Shown: in pieces, positions 1-8,713 of the stretch
How the letters are laid out: every line of letters begins with the position of its first letter
Position numbering within the stretch: the first letter of the stretch is position 1
NCBI RefSeq assembly: GCF_029760855.1
Contig: NZ_SOSI01000004.1
Coordinates: forward strand, 186,001 to 250,000
DNA from: Erythrobacter litoralis
GTDB taxonomy: Bacteria > Pseudomonadota > Alphaproteobacteria > Sphingomonadales > Sphingomonadaceae
Reading direction: 5' to 3'
DNA length: 64,000 bases
The notes under the pieces: model-generated
Database searches by the model: none
Seen by the model: only the letters and a program-made list of their open reading frames with translations
Told to the model about the DNA's origin: nothing
Program-made: the position numbers and the translations under genes

Positions 1-200
1 TGTTCGCGGCGATCTTTCCGCTGTCCTCGCCTTACGCGATGGTTGCCCGGGCTGCGCAATCTATGGCGATGTGGCCGCATCTTGCCGCGCTCGTATGGCA
101 GGCGATCTGGGTCGCGCTGTTCGTGAGGAGCGGTGCGACGCTGTTCCGCCGCAAGGTCATGAAGTCCGGCCCGTCGAAGCGAGCTACTAAAGCGGCTTGA
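1..200 (+). CDS. ABC-2 type transporter permease, C-terminal end (partial)
   Basis: The window opens inside a reading frame (codons from base 3) that ends with TGA at 198-200. The roughly 65 visible residues have a hydrophobic stretch ending in WQAIWVALFVRSG and a basic tail FRRKVMKSGP. This is the usual look of the last membrane helix and cytoplasmic tail of an ABC-2 type permease. The family assignment rests on this short end only and the substrate cannot be told. It is followed after about 100 bases by the P450 gene on the same strand. Confidence 0.5.
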   Translation, partial: FAAIFPLSSPYAMVARAAQSMAMWPHLAALVWQAIWVALFVRSGATLFRRKVMKSGPSKRATKAA

Positions 201-306
201 GCATCCGATCGGTTCGGATTTGCAACCGGACCTTGACTCGCGCGGCGCATCGCGCAGGATGCGTTCCAAAGGCCCGCGAGAGACGGGCTTCTCAAGGAGA
301 GACACG

Positions 307-1626
307 ATGGCCACCCTCGCCCAGCGTCCCGAATGCCGGACCGAGCCGACCGCATACGATGCACTGAAACGCCATTTCGCGGAACATCCCGAATCGCATC
401 TGGTGCATCCGAACAAGTGGGACGTCAGCCGGTCCGACATCTATGCGGAAGATAGATGGCAGCCGATCTTCCGCGAAATGCGCGAGGCGGGGCCGCTCCA
501 TTATATCGAGGAAAGCCCGTTCGGCCCTTATTGGGCGGTGGTGCAGCACAAGGCGATCCAGCATATCGAGGCGTTGCCCGAACTGTTCTCCTCGAGCTGG
601 GAGCATGGTGGAATTACTATCCTCGACCGGCGGGACGACGTGCCGGAAGAAGAACGGCTCGAACTGCCGATGTTCATCGCCATGGACAGACCCAAACATA
701 CCGGCCAGCGCCGCACCGTCGCGCCGAAATTCACGCCCTCGGCGATGACCGACATGGAAAGCGAAATTCGCGCGCGGACCGGCGAGGTACTCGACCGTCT
801 GCCGCGCGGCGAGACCTTCGACTGGGTCGATACCGTTTCGATCGAGTTGACCACGGGCATGCTCGCCATCCTGTTCGGCTTTCCCTGGGAAGACCGCCGC
901 CTGCTTACCTTCTGGTCCGATTGGGCGGGCGATACCGAACTCGCCAGCGTGCGCGATCTCGACGATACGCGGCGCGGAATGCTGCACGAGATGGCTGGCT
1001 ATTTCATGTCGCTCTGGGGCGAGCGCGCGCAGCAGGACCCGACCGGCGATCTCATTTCGATGATGATCCATTCCGACGCGATGAACCAGCAGAGCCCGCA
1101 GGAATTCATGGGCAATCTCGTCCTCCTGATCGTCGGAGGGAACGACACGACCCGCAATACGATGAGCGGCATCGTCCACGCGTTCGACAGATTCCCCGAT
1201 CAGCGCAAGCTGTTCGAGACGCGGCCCGATCTGATCCCGAACGCGGTGCAGGAATGTATCCGCTACCAGACCCCACTCGCCCATATGCGGCGCACTTGTA
1301 CCGAGGATACGGAGCAGTTCGGGCAGCAGATCAAGGCAGGCGACAAGGTCGTGCTGTGGTACCTTTCGGCCAATCGCGACGAGCAGGTGTTCGACAATCC
1401 CGACAAACTCGATATCGAGCGCGAAAATGCGCGTCGCCACCTCGCCTTCGGTTACGGTATCCATCGCTGCGTCGGGGCACGGCTGGCGGAACTGCAGTTG
1501 AAGATCCTGCTGGAGGAAATGCATTCCCGGCGCATGCGCGTACACGTCGCCGGCGATGTCGAACGGGTGCGCGCGAATTTCGTCCACGGGTTCCGCAAGC
1601 TCGAAGTCGAGGTGACCGAATTCTAA
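307..1626 (+). CDS. Cytochrome P450, CYP153-like alkane/fatty-acid terminal hydroxylase
   Basis: Encodes 439 residues, a normal length for a soluble bacterial P450. The oxygen-binding I-helix motif GGNDTTRN lies near residue 279, the ExxR pair is E316/R319 (ECIRYQTPLAHMRR), and the heme thiolate is Cys388 in FGYGIHRCVG. The FGPYWAV, GGITI and LPMFIAMD segments are typical of the CYP153 family, class I P450s that hydroxylate the terminal carbon of alkanes and fatty acids. The ATG at 307 is preferred over an in-frame start at 220 because AAGGAGA sits six bases ahead of it. CYP153 enzymes need a ferredoxin and a ferredoxin reductase, and neither is in the window. The exact substrate is not known. 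Confidence 0.9.
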   Translation: MATLAQRPECRTEPTAYDALKRHFAEHPESHLVHPNKWDVSRSDIYAEDRWQPIFREMREAGPLHYIEESPFGPYWAVVQHKAIQHIEALPELFSSSWEHGGITILDRRDDVPEEERLELPMFIAMDRPKHTGQRRTVAPKFTPSAMTDMESEIRARTGEVLDRLPRGETFDWVDTVSIELTTGMLAILFGFPWEDRRLLTFWSDWAGDTELASVRDLDDTRRGMLHEMAGYFMSLWGERAQQDPTGDLISMMIHSDAMNQQSPQEFMGNLVLLIVGGNDTTRNTMSGIVHAFDRFPDQRKLFETRPDLIPNAVQECIRYQTPLAHMRRTCTEDTEQFGQQIKAGDKVVLWYLSANRDEQVFDNPDKLDIERENARRHLAFGYGIHRCVGARLAELQLKILLEEMHSRRMRVHVAGDVERVRANFVHGFRKLEVEVTEF

Positions 1627-1661
1627 GCGGCGGTTCAGGCAGAATGCGCTAAGGTTTTATC

Positions 1662-2156
1662 ATGACCGACATCAAACCGTCTCGCCGCTCGCTTCTCACC
1701 TGGCTCGGTGCCGGAACCGGCTTCGCCGTTCTGGCGGGCTGCGGTTCGAACAAGGCCGAGGCCAAGAGCTTCCCCGTCTCGATGAGCGAGGCGCAATGGA
1801 AGCAGAAACTGACCGCGGCCGAGTTTCGCGTACTGCGCAAGGAGGGCACGGAACGCCCTTACACTTCACCGCTCAACAAGGAGAACCGGGCGGGTACGTT
1901 CACCTGTGCCGGCTGCGCCAACCCGGTCTATTCGTCCAAGACGAAGTACGATTCCGGAACCGGCTGGCCGAGCTTCTGGCAAGCCATTTCGGGCGGCGTC
2001 GGCACGAGCACGGATTACAAGCTGGCCTACCCACGCACCGAAGTGCACTGCGCCCGCTGCGGCGGCCATCTCGGACATATCTTCGATGATGGCCCGAAGC
2101 CGACCGGGAAGCGCCACTGCATCAACGGCATCGCGATGGATTTCAAACCCGCCTAG
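1662..2156 (+). CDS. msrB: Peptide-methionine (R)-S-oxide reductase MsrB, Tat-exported lipoprotein
   Basis: 164 residues. The N terminus has a twin-arginine signal (SRRSLLTWLG) and a lipobox LAGC with Cys27, so the enzyme is predicted to be exported folded and lipid-anchored. The SelR/MsrB core follows: zinc pairs CAGC (82, 85) and CARC (130, 133), the substrate-site YDSGTGWPSFW near residues 97-106, and catalytic Cys153 in RHCING. It reduces methionine-R-sulfoxide in oxidised proteins. The reductant is likely a periplasmic thiol system, because a resolving cysteine is not obvious. It lies 35 bases after the P450 gene and may be co-transcribed. MsrA and fRMsr genes occur elsewhere in the window. 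Confidence 0.93.
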   Translation: MTDIKPSRRSLLTWLGAGTGFAVLAGCGSNKAEAKSFPVSMSEAQWKQKLTAAEFRVLRKEGTERPYTSPLNKENRAGTFTCAGCANPVYSSKTKYDSGTGWPSFWQAISGGVGTSTDYKLAYPRTEVHCARCGGHLGHIFDDGPKPTGKRHCINGIAMDFKPA

Positions 2157-2171
2157 GTCGAATTGATTGGC

Positions 2172-2789
2172 CTACTTGCTCAGCATCGCAGGGCATTGAA
2201 GGGCCGCGGCGGTGAGGGCAAACTCCCGTAGCGAGTACGTATTCTCGAAAACGAGCCCGTAATTCTCATCGCGGCGCCAGCGGACTTTCGCCCGGACATC
2301 CGCGATGCCGGCGCCTTCGATCCGCACCGTCTGATCGATGGAGAAGATCTGGTCACACTCGATGCGTGCACCTTGCTGCGACAGGTTGAGCGTCACGGCC
2401 TTAGCCCGCTGCGTAAGCGTCGTGATGACTAGCGGAACCGTAATATTGAGCCGCAATTGCCGCTTCGGATAGTTCCAGGTTTCGTGGATCAACCTGTCGA
2501 CTTCGATGGGCTTGCGAAACTGATAGCTTGCATCGAACCCCTCGCGCCGAACCTCCTCCAGTTCGAATTGCTCGCCATTCTGCAACTCCAGTGCAAGTTG
2601 GGGATCGGTCGGGAGGTTGTGGAATGTCCGAAGACCGATCCCGTTGGCCGAAACGTCGCGAATCACGCAGAGGAATTCGCCTTGGCCGCAAACCAGCTTC
2701 GCGGCACGGATCAGCGAGAGGAATCGCGGTGCCGACCGCTGATCGGTGACGGGATCGACAGTTTCGTGCCTAAAGCCCCCGTATTCCAT
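2172..2789 (-). CDS. Tandem PilZ-domain protein, likely c-di-GMP effector
   Basis: About 205 residues from the ATG at 2789; a TTG at 2834 would add 15 residues but has no clear ribosome site. The first PilZ-like unit carries RSAPR followed by DVSANGIG, matching the RxxxR and D/NxSxxG c-di-GMP contacts. A second, more degenerate unit has KRQLRLN and NLSQQGARIE. There is no signal peptide or membrane segment, so it is cytoplasmic. PilZ proteins bind c-di-GMP and control motility, polysaccharide export or pili; the partner cannot be told from neighbours. It is convergent with msrB with only 15 bases between the stops. Confidence 0.8.
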   Translation of the reverse strand: MEYGGFRHETVDPVTDQRSAPRFLSLIRAAKLVCGQGEFLCVIRDVSANGIGLRTFHNLPTDPQLALELQNGEQFELEEVRREGFDASYQFRKPIEVDRLIHETWNYPKRQLRLNITVPLVITTLTQRAKAVTLNLSQQGARIECDQIFSIDQTVRIEGAGIADVRAKVRWRRDENYGLVFENTYSLREFALTAAALQCPAMLSK

Positions 2790-2907
2790 TCTCTTCCAAC
2801 CCCCAATCCAGTGAACCAATCGACTTTCACTCAATTGGCGTGAACCGCTTACAAAAGGGGGAATGCCGCCATAGGGGTTAATACGGGGATAAGGGGGTTA
2901 AGAGGCA

Positions 2908-2992
2908 TGGTGCGGGTGGCGGGACTCGAACCCGCACGATCAGAGATCAGGGGATTTTAAGTCCCCGGCGTCTACCATTCCGCCACACCCGC
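2908..2992 (-). tRNA. tRNA-Leu(TAA)
   Basis: The reverse strand folds as a class II tRNA. The acceptor stem GCGGGTG pairs with CACCCGC. The anticodon stem GGGGA/TCCCC carries loop CTTAAAA (anticodon TAA). There is a long variable arm, TTCGAGT in the T loop and an encoded CCA end. The 85-base length and long variable arm fit leucine. Confidence 0.97.
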
Positions 2993-3046
2993 TAGTGCAA
3001 TGGCGTCGTAAGCAAGCGGCGGACCAACCGCAATCGACTTAAGCCA

Positions 3047-3328
3047 TCATTCGCCGTTGAGGCGTTCGCGGATTTCCTTGCCTGGCTTGAAATAAGGCAC
3101 ACGCTTGGCGGCCACTTCGACCGCTTCCCCGGTGCGCGGGTTGCGACCGGTGCGGGCCTGTCGCTCGCGGGTCGAAAAGGCACCGAAGCCACGCAGCTCG
3201 ACCCGGCCGCCCTCCGCGAGCCGCTCGGCGATCTCGTCAAAGAAGATATCGACGACCTGTTCGATCTCTTCGGCCCGCAAACCGGGATTTTCCTCCGCGA
3301 TCGCGGTCAGCAACTCGGATCGTATCAT
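3047..3328 (-). CDS. ihfB: Integration host factor beta subunit
   Basis: 93 residues, the usual size of a HU/IHF subunit. The N-terminal dimerisation helices ([17 protein letters not shown]) are followed by VELRGFGAF and by the DNA-intercalating arm [11 protein letters not shown], then the C-terminal [13 protein letters not shown] helix. With the alpha subunit it forms a sequence-specific DNA-bending protein of the nucleoid, used in recombination, replication and transcription. AGGGAGAG precedes the ATG. It lies between tRNA-Leu and the GntR regulator, all on the minus strand. Confidence 0.95.
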   Translation of the reverse strand: MIRSELLTAIAEENPGLRAEEIEQVVDIFFDEIAERLAEGGRVELRGFGAFSTRERQARTGRNPRTGEAVEVAAKRVPYFKPGKEIRERLNGE

Positions 3329-3461
3329 GGCATCGCTCTCCCTGATGCGTTGGTTGCGGCCCGCGGTTTCCCTGACCGCAAAGCGCAGGAATTACAAGGT
3401 TTCATAACAAATCTTGTATCGGCAGGCCAATCGGCATTGCGACTATCCCGAACCGAGACAT

Positions 3462-3851
3462 TCAGACGAGATCTGCGTCGAACAGCGATGTCGGCTCGAT
3501 ACCCAGACGCTCGATCCGCGCCCGGATCTCCGGCCATTCCTCAGCTAAGAAGGTCTGGCGCTCGCTCTGCCGAAGCTTGGCCGCAGCGCCAACCGCGACA
3601 TACATGCCAACGCCACGCTGCACTTCGACGAGACCATCGAGCTGGAATTGCTGATAGGCCTTGGCGACCGTGAGCGGGTTCGCCCCCTGCTCTGCCGCCA
3701 GCGCGCGAACCGACGGCAGCATTTCCCCCTCCGCATAGGTTCCTTCGATGATGGCAGCGGCGATGAGGTCGCGCAGCTTGAGGTAAACGGGTTTGGCCGA
3801 GTTCGCCATCAACCGAGAAGCTTGGTCTGCGTCATACTGCTTCAGTGCCAT
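3462..3851 (-). CDS. GntR-family (YtrA-like) transcriptional regulator
   Basis: 129 residues. A GntR winged helix-turn-helix spans about residues 20-88: PVYLKLRDLI, then LPSVRALAAEQGANPLTVAKAY, then the wing GLVEVQRGVGMYV. A short helical tail of about 35 residues follows, with no effector-binding domain, as in the YtrA subfamily. Such small GntR proteins usually repress adjacent ABC transporter or membrane-protein operons. Here the divergent neighbour is the POT peptide transporter, about 160 bases away, so control of that gene is a reasonable guess. The ligand is unknown. Confidence 0.85.
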   Translation of the reverse strand: MALKQYDADQASRLMANSAKPVYLKLRDLIAAAIIEGTYAEGEMLPSVRALAAEQGANPLTVAKAYQQFQLDGLVEVQRGVGMYVAVGAAAKLRQSERQTFLAEEWPEIRARIERLGIEPTSLFDADLV

Positions 3852-4013
3852 AATACAGCGCGTCGCGCAAGGCTATCAGATGTTCGTATCTTGAATGCCT
3901 TATCCGGTCGCAAACGTAACAAACACTTCACATGAACGGCGAAGGCGCTACTGTGCGCGCCGATAGGGAGGGCCTGGGAGGACGGGCCACGTGGATAGGG
4001 ATATTTACATCCA

Positions 4014-5882
4014 ATGATCGAAGGTCTTTTCTTCACATTCGGCTCGACGTTCGAAATGTGGGCGTTCCGGGTTGCGGTAATTGCGCTGTCCGCCTTTCTG
4101 CTTGGCGGAATTATCATCATCACCCGCCCCCAGCCCGAAGTGGTCGGCCACCCCAAGGGGCTGTTTCTGCTGTTCCTGGCGGAAATGTGGGAGCGCTTTT
4201 CTTATTACGGGATGCGCGCCCTCCTGATTTTCTATCTGGTGCAGCACTGGCTGTTCACCGATAGCGAAGCCTCGATCATTTACGGTGCCTACACCGCGCT
4301 CGTTTACATCACCCCGGTCGTCGGTGGCTATTTGGCCGATCAGTTCATCGGGCAGCGCAAGGCGGTGCTGTTCGGCGCGGTTCTGCTGACATTCGGCCAC
4401 TTCTTCATGGCGTTCGAAGGCAATGGCGGACAGGGCGATGCGACGATAAATGTCTTCTGGCTCGCCCTGGCGCTCATCATCGTGGGCTCGGGCTTCCTGA
4501 AAGCGAACATCTCGGTGATCGTCGGCCAGCTTTACACCCGCACAGACGTGCGCCGCGATCCGGCCTATACGATCTTCTACATGGGCATCAATGTCGGCGC
4601 GGCGACCGCATCGATCATTTGCGGCTATCTCGGCCAGACCTATGGTTGGCAGTACGGCTTCGGCCTTGCCGGCATCGGAATGCTGCTCGGCCTTGTCATC
4701 TTCATCCTCGGAAAGCCGCTGCTGCTGGGCAAGGGCGAACCCAAGGATCCTTCCAAGATCGCCGGCGGCAAGGAGTGGGGCATTTACGGCGCCGGTCTCG
4801 CGATGGTCGCACTGTGCTGGCTCGCCATCCAGTATCAGGAATTGGTCGGCGTCGTACTTGGCGCATTCGGTGGCGCTCTGGTATCGTACGTCCTCGGAAT
4901 CGTGACATTTAAAATGGCATACGGATCGTGGAACCAAGCGCCAAAAGTGCCTTTGATAGTCTTCTTCGCCAGTGCTTTCGTGATGGTGCTATCGATTATT
5001 CTGGCGGCGCTCGGAAACGAGTCGATGATCGTGGTCGCCGGCGTAGCTTTCTTGGTCCTGCTCGCGGTTTTGATACAGCAAGCGATGGTTAAGGCCTTTG
5101 ACGAGCGCGACCGTATCTTCGCCGCGATGTTCCTCATCCTGACGTCCATCGTCTTCTGGGCATTGTTCGAGCAGGCGGGATCGAGCCTCAACCTTTTCAC
5201 CGACCGGCATGTGGATACGCAGGGCGTCAACGCCTCGATGTTCCAGTCGATCAACGCGATCTACATCGTGCTGCTCGCTCCGGTTTTTGCGATCATCTGG
5301 CAGACGCTTGCACGCAAGGGGCTGGAGCCGTCGGCACCGCTGAAGTTCGGTCTCGGGATTATCCAGGTCGGCCTCGGCTTCCTCGTCCTCGTCTGGGGGG
5401 CGGAATCGGTCGGCGTGAATGTCGCCGTGCCGGTGGTCTTCATCTTCCTCATCTACCTGCTGCACACGACCGGCGAACTGTGCCTCAGCCCGGTCGGCCT
5501 CTCGGCCATGAACCGCCTCAGCCCGGCGCACATGGCCAGCCTCATCATGGGCACATGGTTCTTCGCGTCCGCCACCGGCAACTTCGCCGCCGGTCTGATC
5601 GCTGCGGCGACCGGTGCGGAAGGGGTTGGCGAGGAAGCAGGCAAGCAAGTCGTGCTCGACGTCTATACGACGGTCGGCTGGTATGCGGTCGCCATTGGTG
5701 TCGGCGTGATGGTCATCAGCCCGCTCATAAAAAAGCTGATGCATCTCGACACTTTGGCTGACGATACGGTCGGCGACGATCTCGAGGGGCAGGCGCAGGC
5801 TGGCGTAGAATCGCAGGAGGCGGGGATGCATCCCGCCACCAGCCCGCAGGCACCCGGTGTCCACGAAGAAAACCGCCGCTGA
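4014..5882 (+). CDS. POT/PTR2-family proton-coupled oligopeptide transporter
   Basis: 622 residues with about 14 hydrophobic segments. The PTR2 signature is clear: HPKGLFLLFLAEMWERFSYYGMRALL near residues 43-70 contains the ExxERFxYY proton-coupling motif. GxxxADxxxG-like VVGGYLADQFIGQRKAV follows, and FYMGINVGA is in the middle. It imports di- and tripeptides with protons across the inner membrane. About 40 residues, including one extra predicted helix, precede the canonical start of the family. The tail of about 35 residues is hydrophilic. It stands upstream of two amidohydrolase-family genes, which suggests peptide scavenging, but a strong hairpin separates them. Confidence 0.92.
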   Translation: MIEGLFFTFGSTFEMWAFRVAVIALSAFLLGGIIIITRPQPEVVGHPKGLFLLFLAEMWERFSYYGMRALLIFYLVQHWLFTDSEASIIYGAYTALVYITPVVGGYLADQFIGQRKAVLFGAVLLTFGHFFMAFEGNGGQGDATINVFWLALALIIVGSGFLKANISVIVGQLYTRTDVRRDPAYTIFYMGINVGAATASIICGYLGQTYGWQYGFGLAGIGMLLGLVIFILGKPLLLGKGEPKDPSKIAGGKEWGIYGAGLAMVALCWLAIQYQELVGVVLGAFGGALVSYVLGIVTFKMAYGSWNQAPKVPLIVFFASAFVMVLSIILAALGNESMIVVAGVAFLVLLAVLIQQAMVKAFDERDRIFAAMFLILTSIVFWALFEQAGSSLNLFTDRHVDTQGVNASMFQSINAIYIVLLAPVFAIIWQTLARKGLEPSAPLKFGLGIIQVGLGFLVLVWGAESVGVNVAVPVVFIFLIYLLHTTGELCLSPVGLSAMNRLSPAHMASLIMGTWFFASATGNFAAGLIAAATGAEGVGEEAGKQVVLDVYTTVGWYAVAIGVGVMVISPLIKKLMHLDTLADDTVGDDLEGQAQAGVESQEAGMHPATSPQAPGVHEENRR

Positions 5883-5891
5883 CAGCGATAG

Positions 5892-5923
5892 GGAAAGGCC
5901 GGCGATGGATCTCCGGCCTTTCC
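5892..5923 (+). terminator. Hairpin after the peptide transporter
   Basis: GGAAAGGCCGG at 5892-5902 pairs perfectly with CCGGCCTTTCC at 5913-5923 around a 10-base loop, followed by GCTTTCAC. The stem is strong but the T-tract is poor, so it may be a weak terminator or an RNA-stabilising hairpin between the transporter and the amidohydrolases. Confidence 0.55.
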
Positions 5924-5945
5924 GCTTTCACAGGGAAGAGACGAT

Positions 5946-7310
5946 ATGAAATTGGGATCCTTGATCGCCGGGCTTTCTGCACTGGCGCTCACCGCATGCG
6001 CGTCGACCGGGGATGAGCCCCGTCCGCGCACCAACGCCGCGATGACCGCGGATGGCCACGCGCCTTATGCCTCGACCTACGAACGCTATCCCGGCAGACC
6101 CACCGCCCTCGTCGGCGCGACCGTTTACGATGGGCGCGGCGGCCAGATCGAGAACGGCACTGTTCTTTTCCGCGACGGTGAGATCGTCCAGATCGGCGAC
6201 GCCTCGCTCTCGACCGACGGGTACGACCGGATCGACGGTACCGGCAAGTTCGTCACGCCCGGTGTGATCGATATCCATTCGCATCTGGGCGATTATCCGA
6301 CGCCCAGCGTCGACGCCCATGCCGACGGAAACGAAGCTACGAGTCCGATGACACCGGAAGTGTGGGCCGAACATTCGGTCTGGCCGCAGGACCCCGGTTT
6401 CACTCGGGCACTCGCCAACGGGGGAATCACTGCACTGCAAATCCTCCCCGGATCTGCGAACCTCACGGGTGGGCGCTCGGTTACACTCAAAAACGTATCC
6501 GCGCGGACCGTACAGGGCATGAAGTTTCCCGGTGCACCTTACGGCATGAAGATGGCGTGCGGAGAAAACCCGAAGCGCGTTTATGGCGGTCGCGGCCGCA
6601 TGCCTTCCACTCGGATGGGCAATTTCGCGGTGAACCGGCAGATGTGGCTCGATGCGCAAGCCTATGACGGCGAGAAACGCGATCTGGGCAAGGAAACGCT
6701 GAAGGGTGTGCTCGATGGCGAGATTCTAATCCACAACCACTGTTACCGCGCCGATGAAATGGCCCTCGTCATGGATATGGCGAAGGAGATGGGTTACAAG
6801 GTCACGGCCTTCCATCACGCGGTCGAAGCCTACAAGATCGGCGATCTGCTGCGCGAAAACGACGTATGCAGCGCGATCTGGGCGGATTGGTACGGCTTCA
6901 AGATGGAAGCCTATGACGGTATTCTCGAAAACGCCGCCTTCCTCCGCGAAGCGGGGGCCTGCGTGATCATCCACTCGGACGATGCGAACGGCATCCAGCG
7001 CCTTAATCAGGAAGCCGCCAAAGCGCAGGCTGCCGGACGCCGCGTGGGAATCGACGTTCCCGATGCCGAGGTTGTCGGCTGGTTTACCTACAACGCAGCG
7101 AAAGCGATGGGCATTGCCGAAATGACTGGCAGCCTTGAGCCCGGCAAGATGGCCGACGTGGTGTTGTGGAACGGCGATCCGCTGAGCGTCTATACCCGCC
7201 CCGAAAAGGTCTGGATCGATGGCGCGCTGATGTACGACGCGCTCGACCGCAAGCGCCGCCCGGTGAGCGATTTCGAGCTCGGTCAGCCCGGCGAAGGAGA
7301 CGTGAAATGA
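5946..7310 (+). CDS. Amidohydrolase-family lipoprotein (metal-dependent, imidazolonepropionase-like)
   Basis: 454 residues. The lipoprotein signal ends in LTAC, predicting an exported, lipid-anchored protein. The amidohydrolase composite domain follows: GATVYDGRGG, then VTPGVIDIHSHLG with the HxH metal ligands near residue 105, later histidines in HNHCYRADEMALV and TAFHHAVEAYK, and Asp in IHSDDANG. The C terminus returns to the small beta domain (GKMADVVLWNGDPL). Relatives include exported peptidase-like or N-acyl amino acid hydrolases; the substrate is not identifiable here. It overlaps the next gene by ATGA, so the two are translationally coupled. Confidence 0.87.
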   Translation: MKLGSLIAGLSALALTACASTGDEPRPRTNAAMTADGHAPYASTYERYPGRPTALVGATVYDGRGGQIENGTVLFRDGEIVQIGDASLSTDGYDRIDGTGKFVTPGVIDIHSHLGDYPTPSVDAHADGNEATSPMTPEVWAEHSVWPQDPGFTRALANGGITALQILPGSANLTGGRSVTLKNVSARTVQGMKFPGAPYGMKMACGENPKRVYGGRGRMPSTRMGNFAVNRQMWLDAQAYDGEKRDLGKETLKGVLDGEILIHNHCYRADEMALVMDMAKEMGYKVTAFHHAVEAYKIGDLLRENDVCSAIWADWYGFKMEAYDGILENAAFLREAGACVIIHSDDANGIQRLNQEAAKAQAAGRRVGIDVPDAEVVGWFTYNAAKAMGIAEMTGSLEPGKMADVVLWNGDPLSVYTRPEKVWIDGALMYDALDRKRRPVSDFELGQPGEGDVK

Positions 7311-8713
7311 GCCGCCCCGCGAACAATAAGCGCCTCACGCCGCTGGGCGCCCTGGGCGTGTTCTGCGGTCTCGCTGGAGCCGCCATCGGCTACCAGGCGA
7401 ATGCGCAGGACTTCACGATCGAGAATGCGACTGTCGCGATGGGCGATGGCAGCGAACCGATGGAAGGCGCGACCGTGATCGTACGCGGCGGCAAGATCGT
7501 CTCGGTCGGCACCGGCGCAGCATCCACCGGCGGCGAACGGATCGACGGCACCGGAATGTGGGTCACGCCCGGCCTCGTTGCCAGCGTTACGTCGCTCGGT
7601 CTGTGGGATGTCGGTGCGGTCAGCGAATCGAACGACACGGCGGCGCGGGAATCGCCGTTCAGCGCTGCGCTAGATGCCGCGCCGATCGTCAATCCGAACT
7701 CACAGCATATCCTCGTCCACCGGGCCGCCGGTATCACCCGCGCAGCCACCGTAACGATGCCCTCGGCCTCGATCTTCGGGGGGCAGGGCGCGATCATTGA
7801 TCTGGGGGCGGATGCCAATCCCGTCACCCGTTCGCGTGCGTTCCAGATCGTCACACTGGGCGAAATCGGCGCGCGGCTTTCGGGCGGGAGCCGAGCGTCG
7901 GCGCACGTGCTGTTCCGCAACGCGCTGCGTGAAGCGACGAAGCTCGGCGAAGATTCGCGCATTCCCGGCATGTCTTCCCGCCCACCCGAGCAGGGTCTTG
8001 GCGACGACGTGCCGATCGATCCGCGTCTTGCGGGCGAGGACAACGAGCGCGCCGGCGATGTGCTGCTTTCGCGTTTTGACGCCGCCGCCCTCGTGCCGGT
8101 CGTGCGTGGGGAGCAGCCGCTCTATGTAATGGTCGAACGCGCCTCCGACATCCGCAGCGTGCTCGCCCTGAAGCGCGAATTCGCCGATCTCGATCTTGTC
8201 CTCGTCGGTGCGAGCGAAGGCTGGCTGGTCGCGCAGGACATTGCCGCTGCCGGTGTGCCGGTGATCGCCGACGGGCTCGACGACCTGCCGCAGAATTTCG
8301 AGGAACTTGCTGCTACGCAAAGCAACATCGGCCGCATGGTGAAGGCGGGCGTAAAGGTTGCCATCAATGCTTCGGCAATGGAGAATCCGCGCAATCTCAA
8401 CCAATATGCCGGCAATCTCGTAGCATTGAGCCGCATTCCCGGGGCGGATGGGCTGACCTGGGGTCAGGCTTTCGCAACGATCACTTCAGTTCCCGCCGAG
8501 ATCAGCGGCCTGACGGGCCGCGCAGGAACCCTCGGCACAGGCGCGAGCGGCGATGTGGTGATGTGGGACGGCGATCCGCTCGAAGTCGGCTCAATGCCAG
8601 TACGCGTCTTCATCGACGGGATAGAGCAACCGCTCGACAATCACCAGAGCCGCCTCAAGGAACGCTATCGGGATCTCGACGAAAGCGACCTGCCGAAGGG
8701 CTATGACTGGTGA
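7307..8713 (+). CDS. Amidohydrolase-like protein lacking the HxH metal motif
   Basis: 468 residues from the ATG at 7307, which overlaps the upstream stop (ATGA). A hydrophobic signal precedes the cleavage-like ANAQD. The fold markers at both ends match its neighbour: ENATVAMGDGSEPMEGATVIV, WVTPGLVAS, and the C-terminal SGDVVMWDGDPLEV. Where metal-dependent members have DxHxH directly after TPG, this protein reads LVASVTSLG, and no compensating histidine pair is visible. It is probably a non-catalytic partner or has changed chemistry. Being coupled to the intact paralogue, it could form a heteromer with it. Its stop overlaps the next GTG start. Confidence 0.8.
   Translation: MSRPANNKRLTPLGALGVFCGLAGAAIGYQANAQDFTIENATVAMGDGSEPMEGATVIVRGGKIVSVGTGAASTGGERIDGTGMWVTPGLVASVTSLGLWDVGAVSESNDTAARESPFSAALDAAPIVNPNSQHILVHRAAGITRAATVTMPSASIFGGQGAIIDLGADANPVTRSRAFQIVTLGEIGARLSGGSRASAHVLFRNALREATKLGEDSRIPGMSSRPPEQGLGDDVPIDPRLAGEDNERAGDVLLSRFDAAALVPVVRGEQPLYVMVERASDIRSVLALKREFADLDLVLVGASEGWLVAQDIAAAGVPVIADGLDDLPQNFEELAATQSNIGRMVKAGVKVAINASAMENPRNLNQYAGNLVALSRIPGADGLTWGQAFATITSVPAEISGLTGRAGTLGTGASGDVVMWDGDPLEVGSMPVRVFIDGIEQPLDNHQSRLKERYRDLDESDLPKGYDW

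Noticed and set aside
292..1587. 431-codon open frame opposite the P450 gene
   Set aside because: Antisense shadow; the plus-strand frame holds all P450 motifs.
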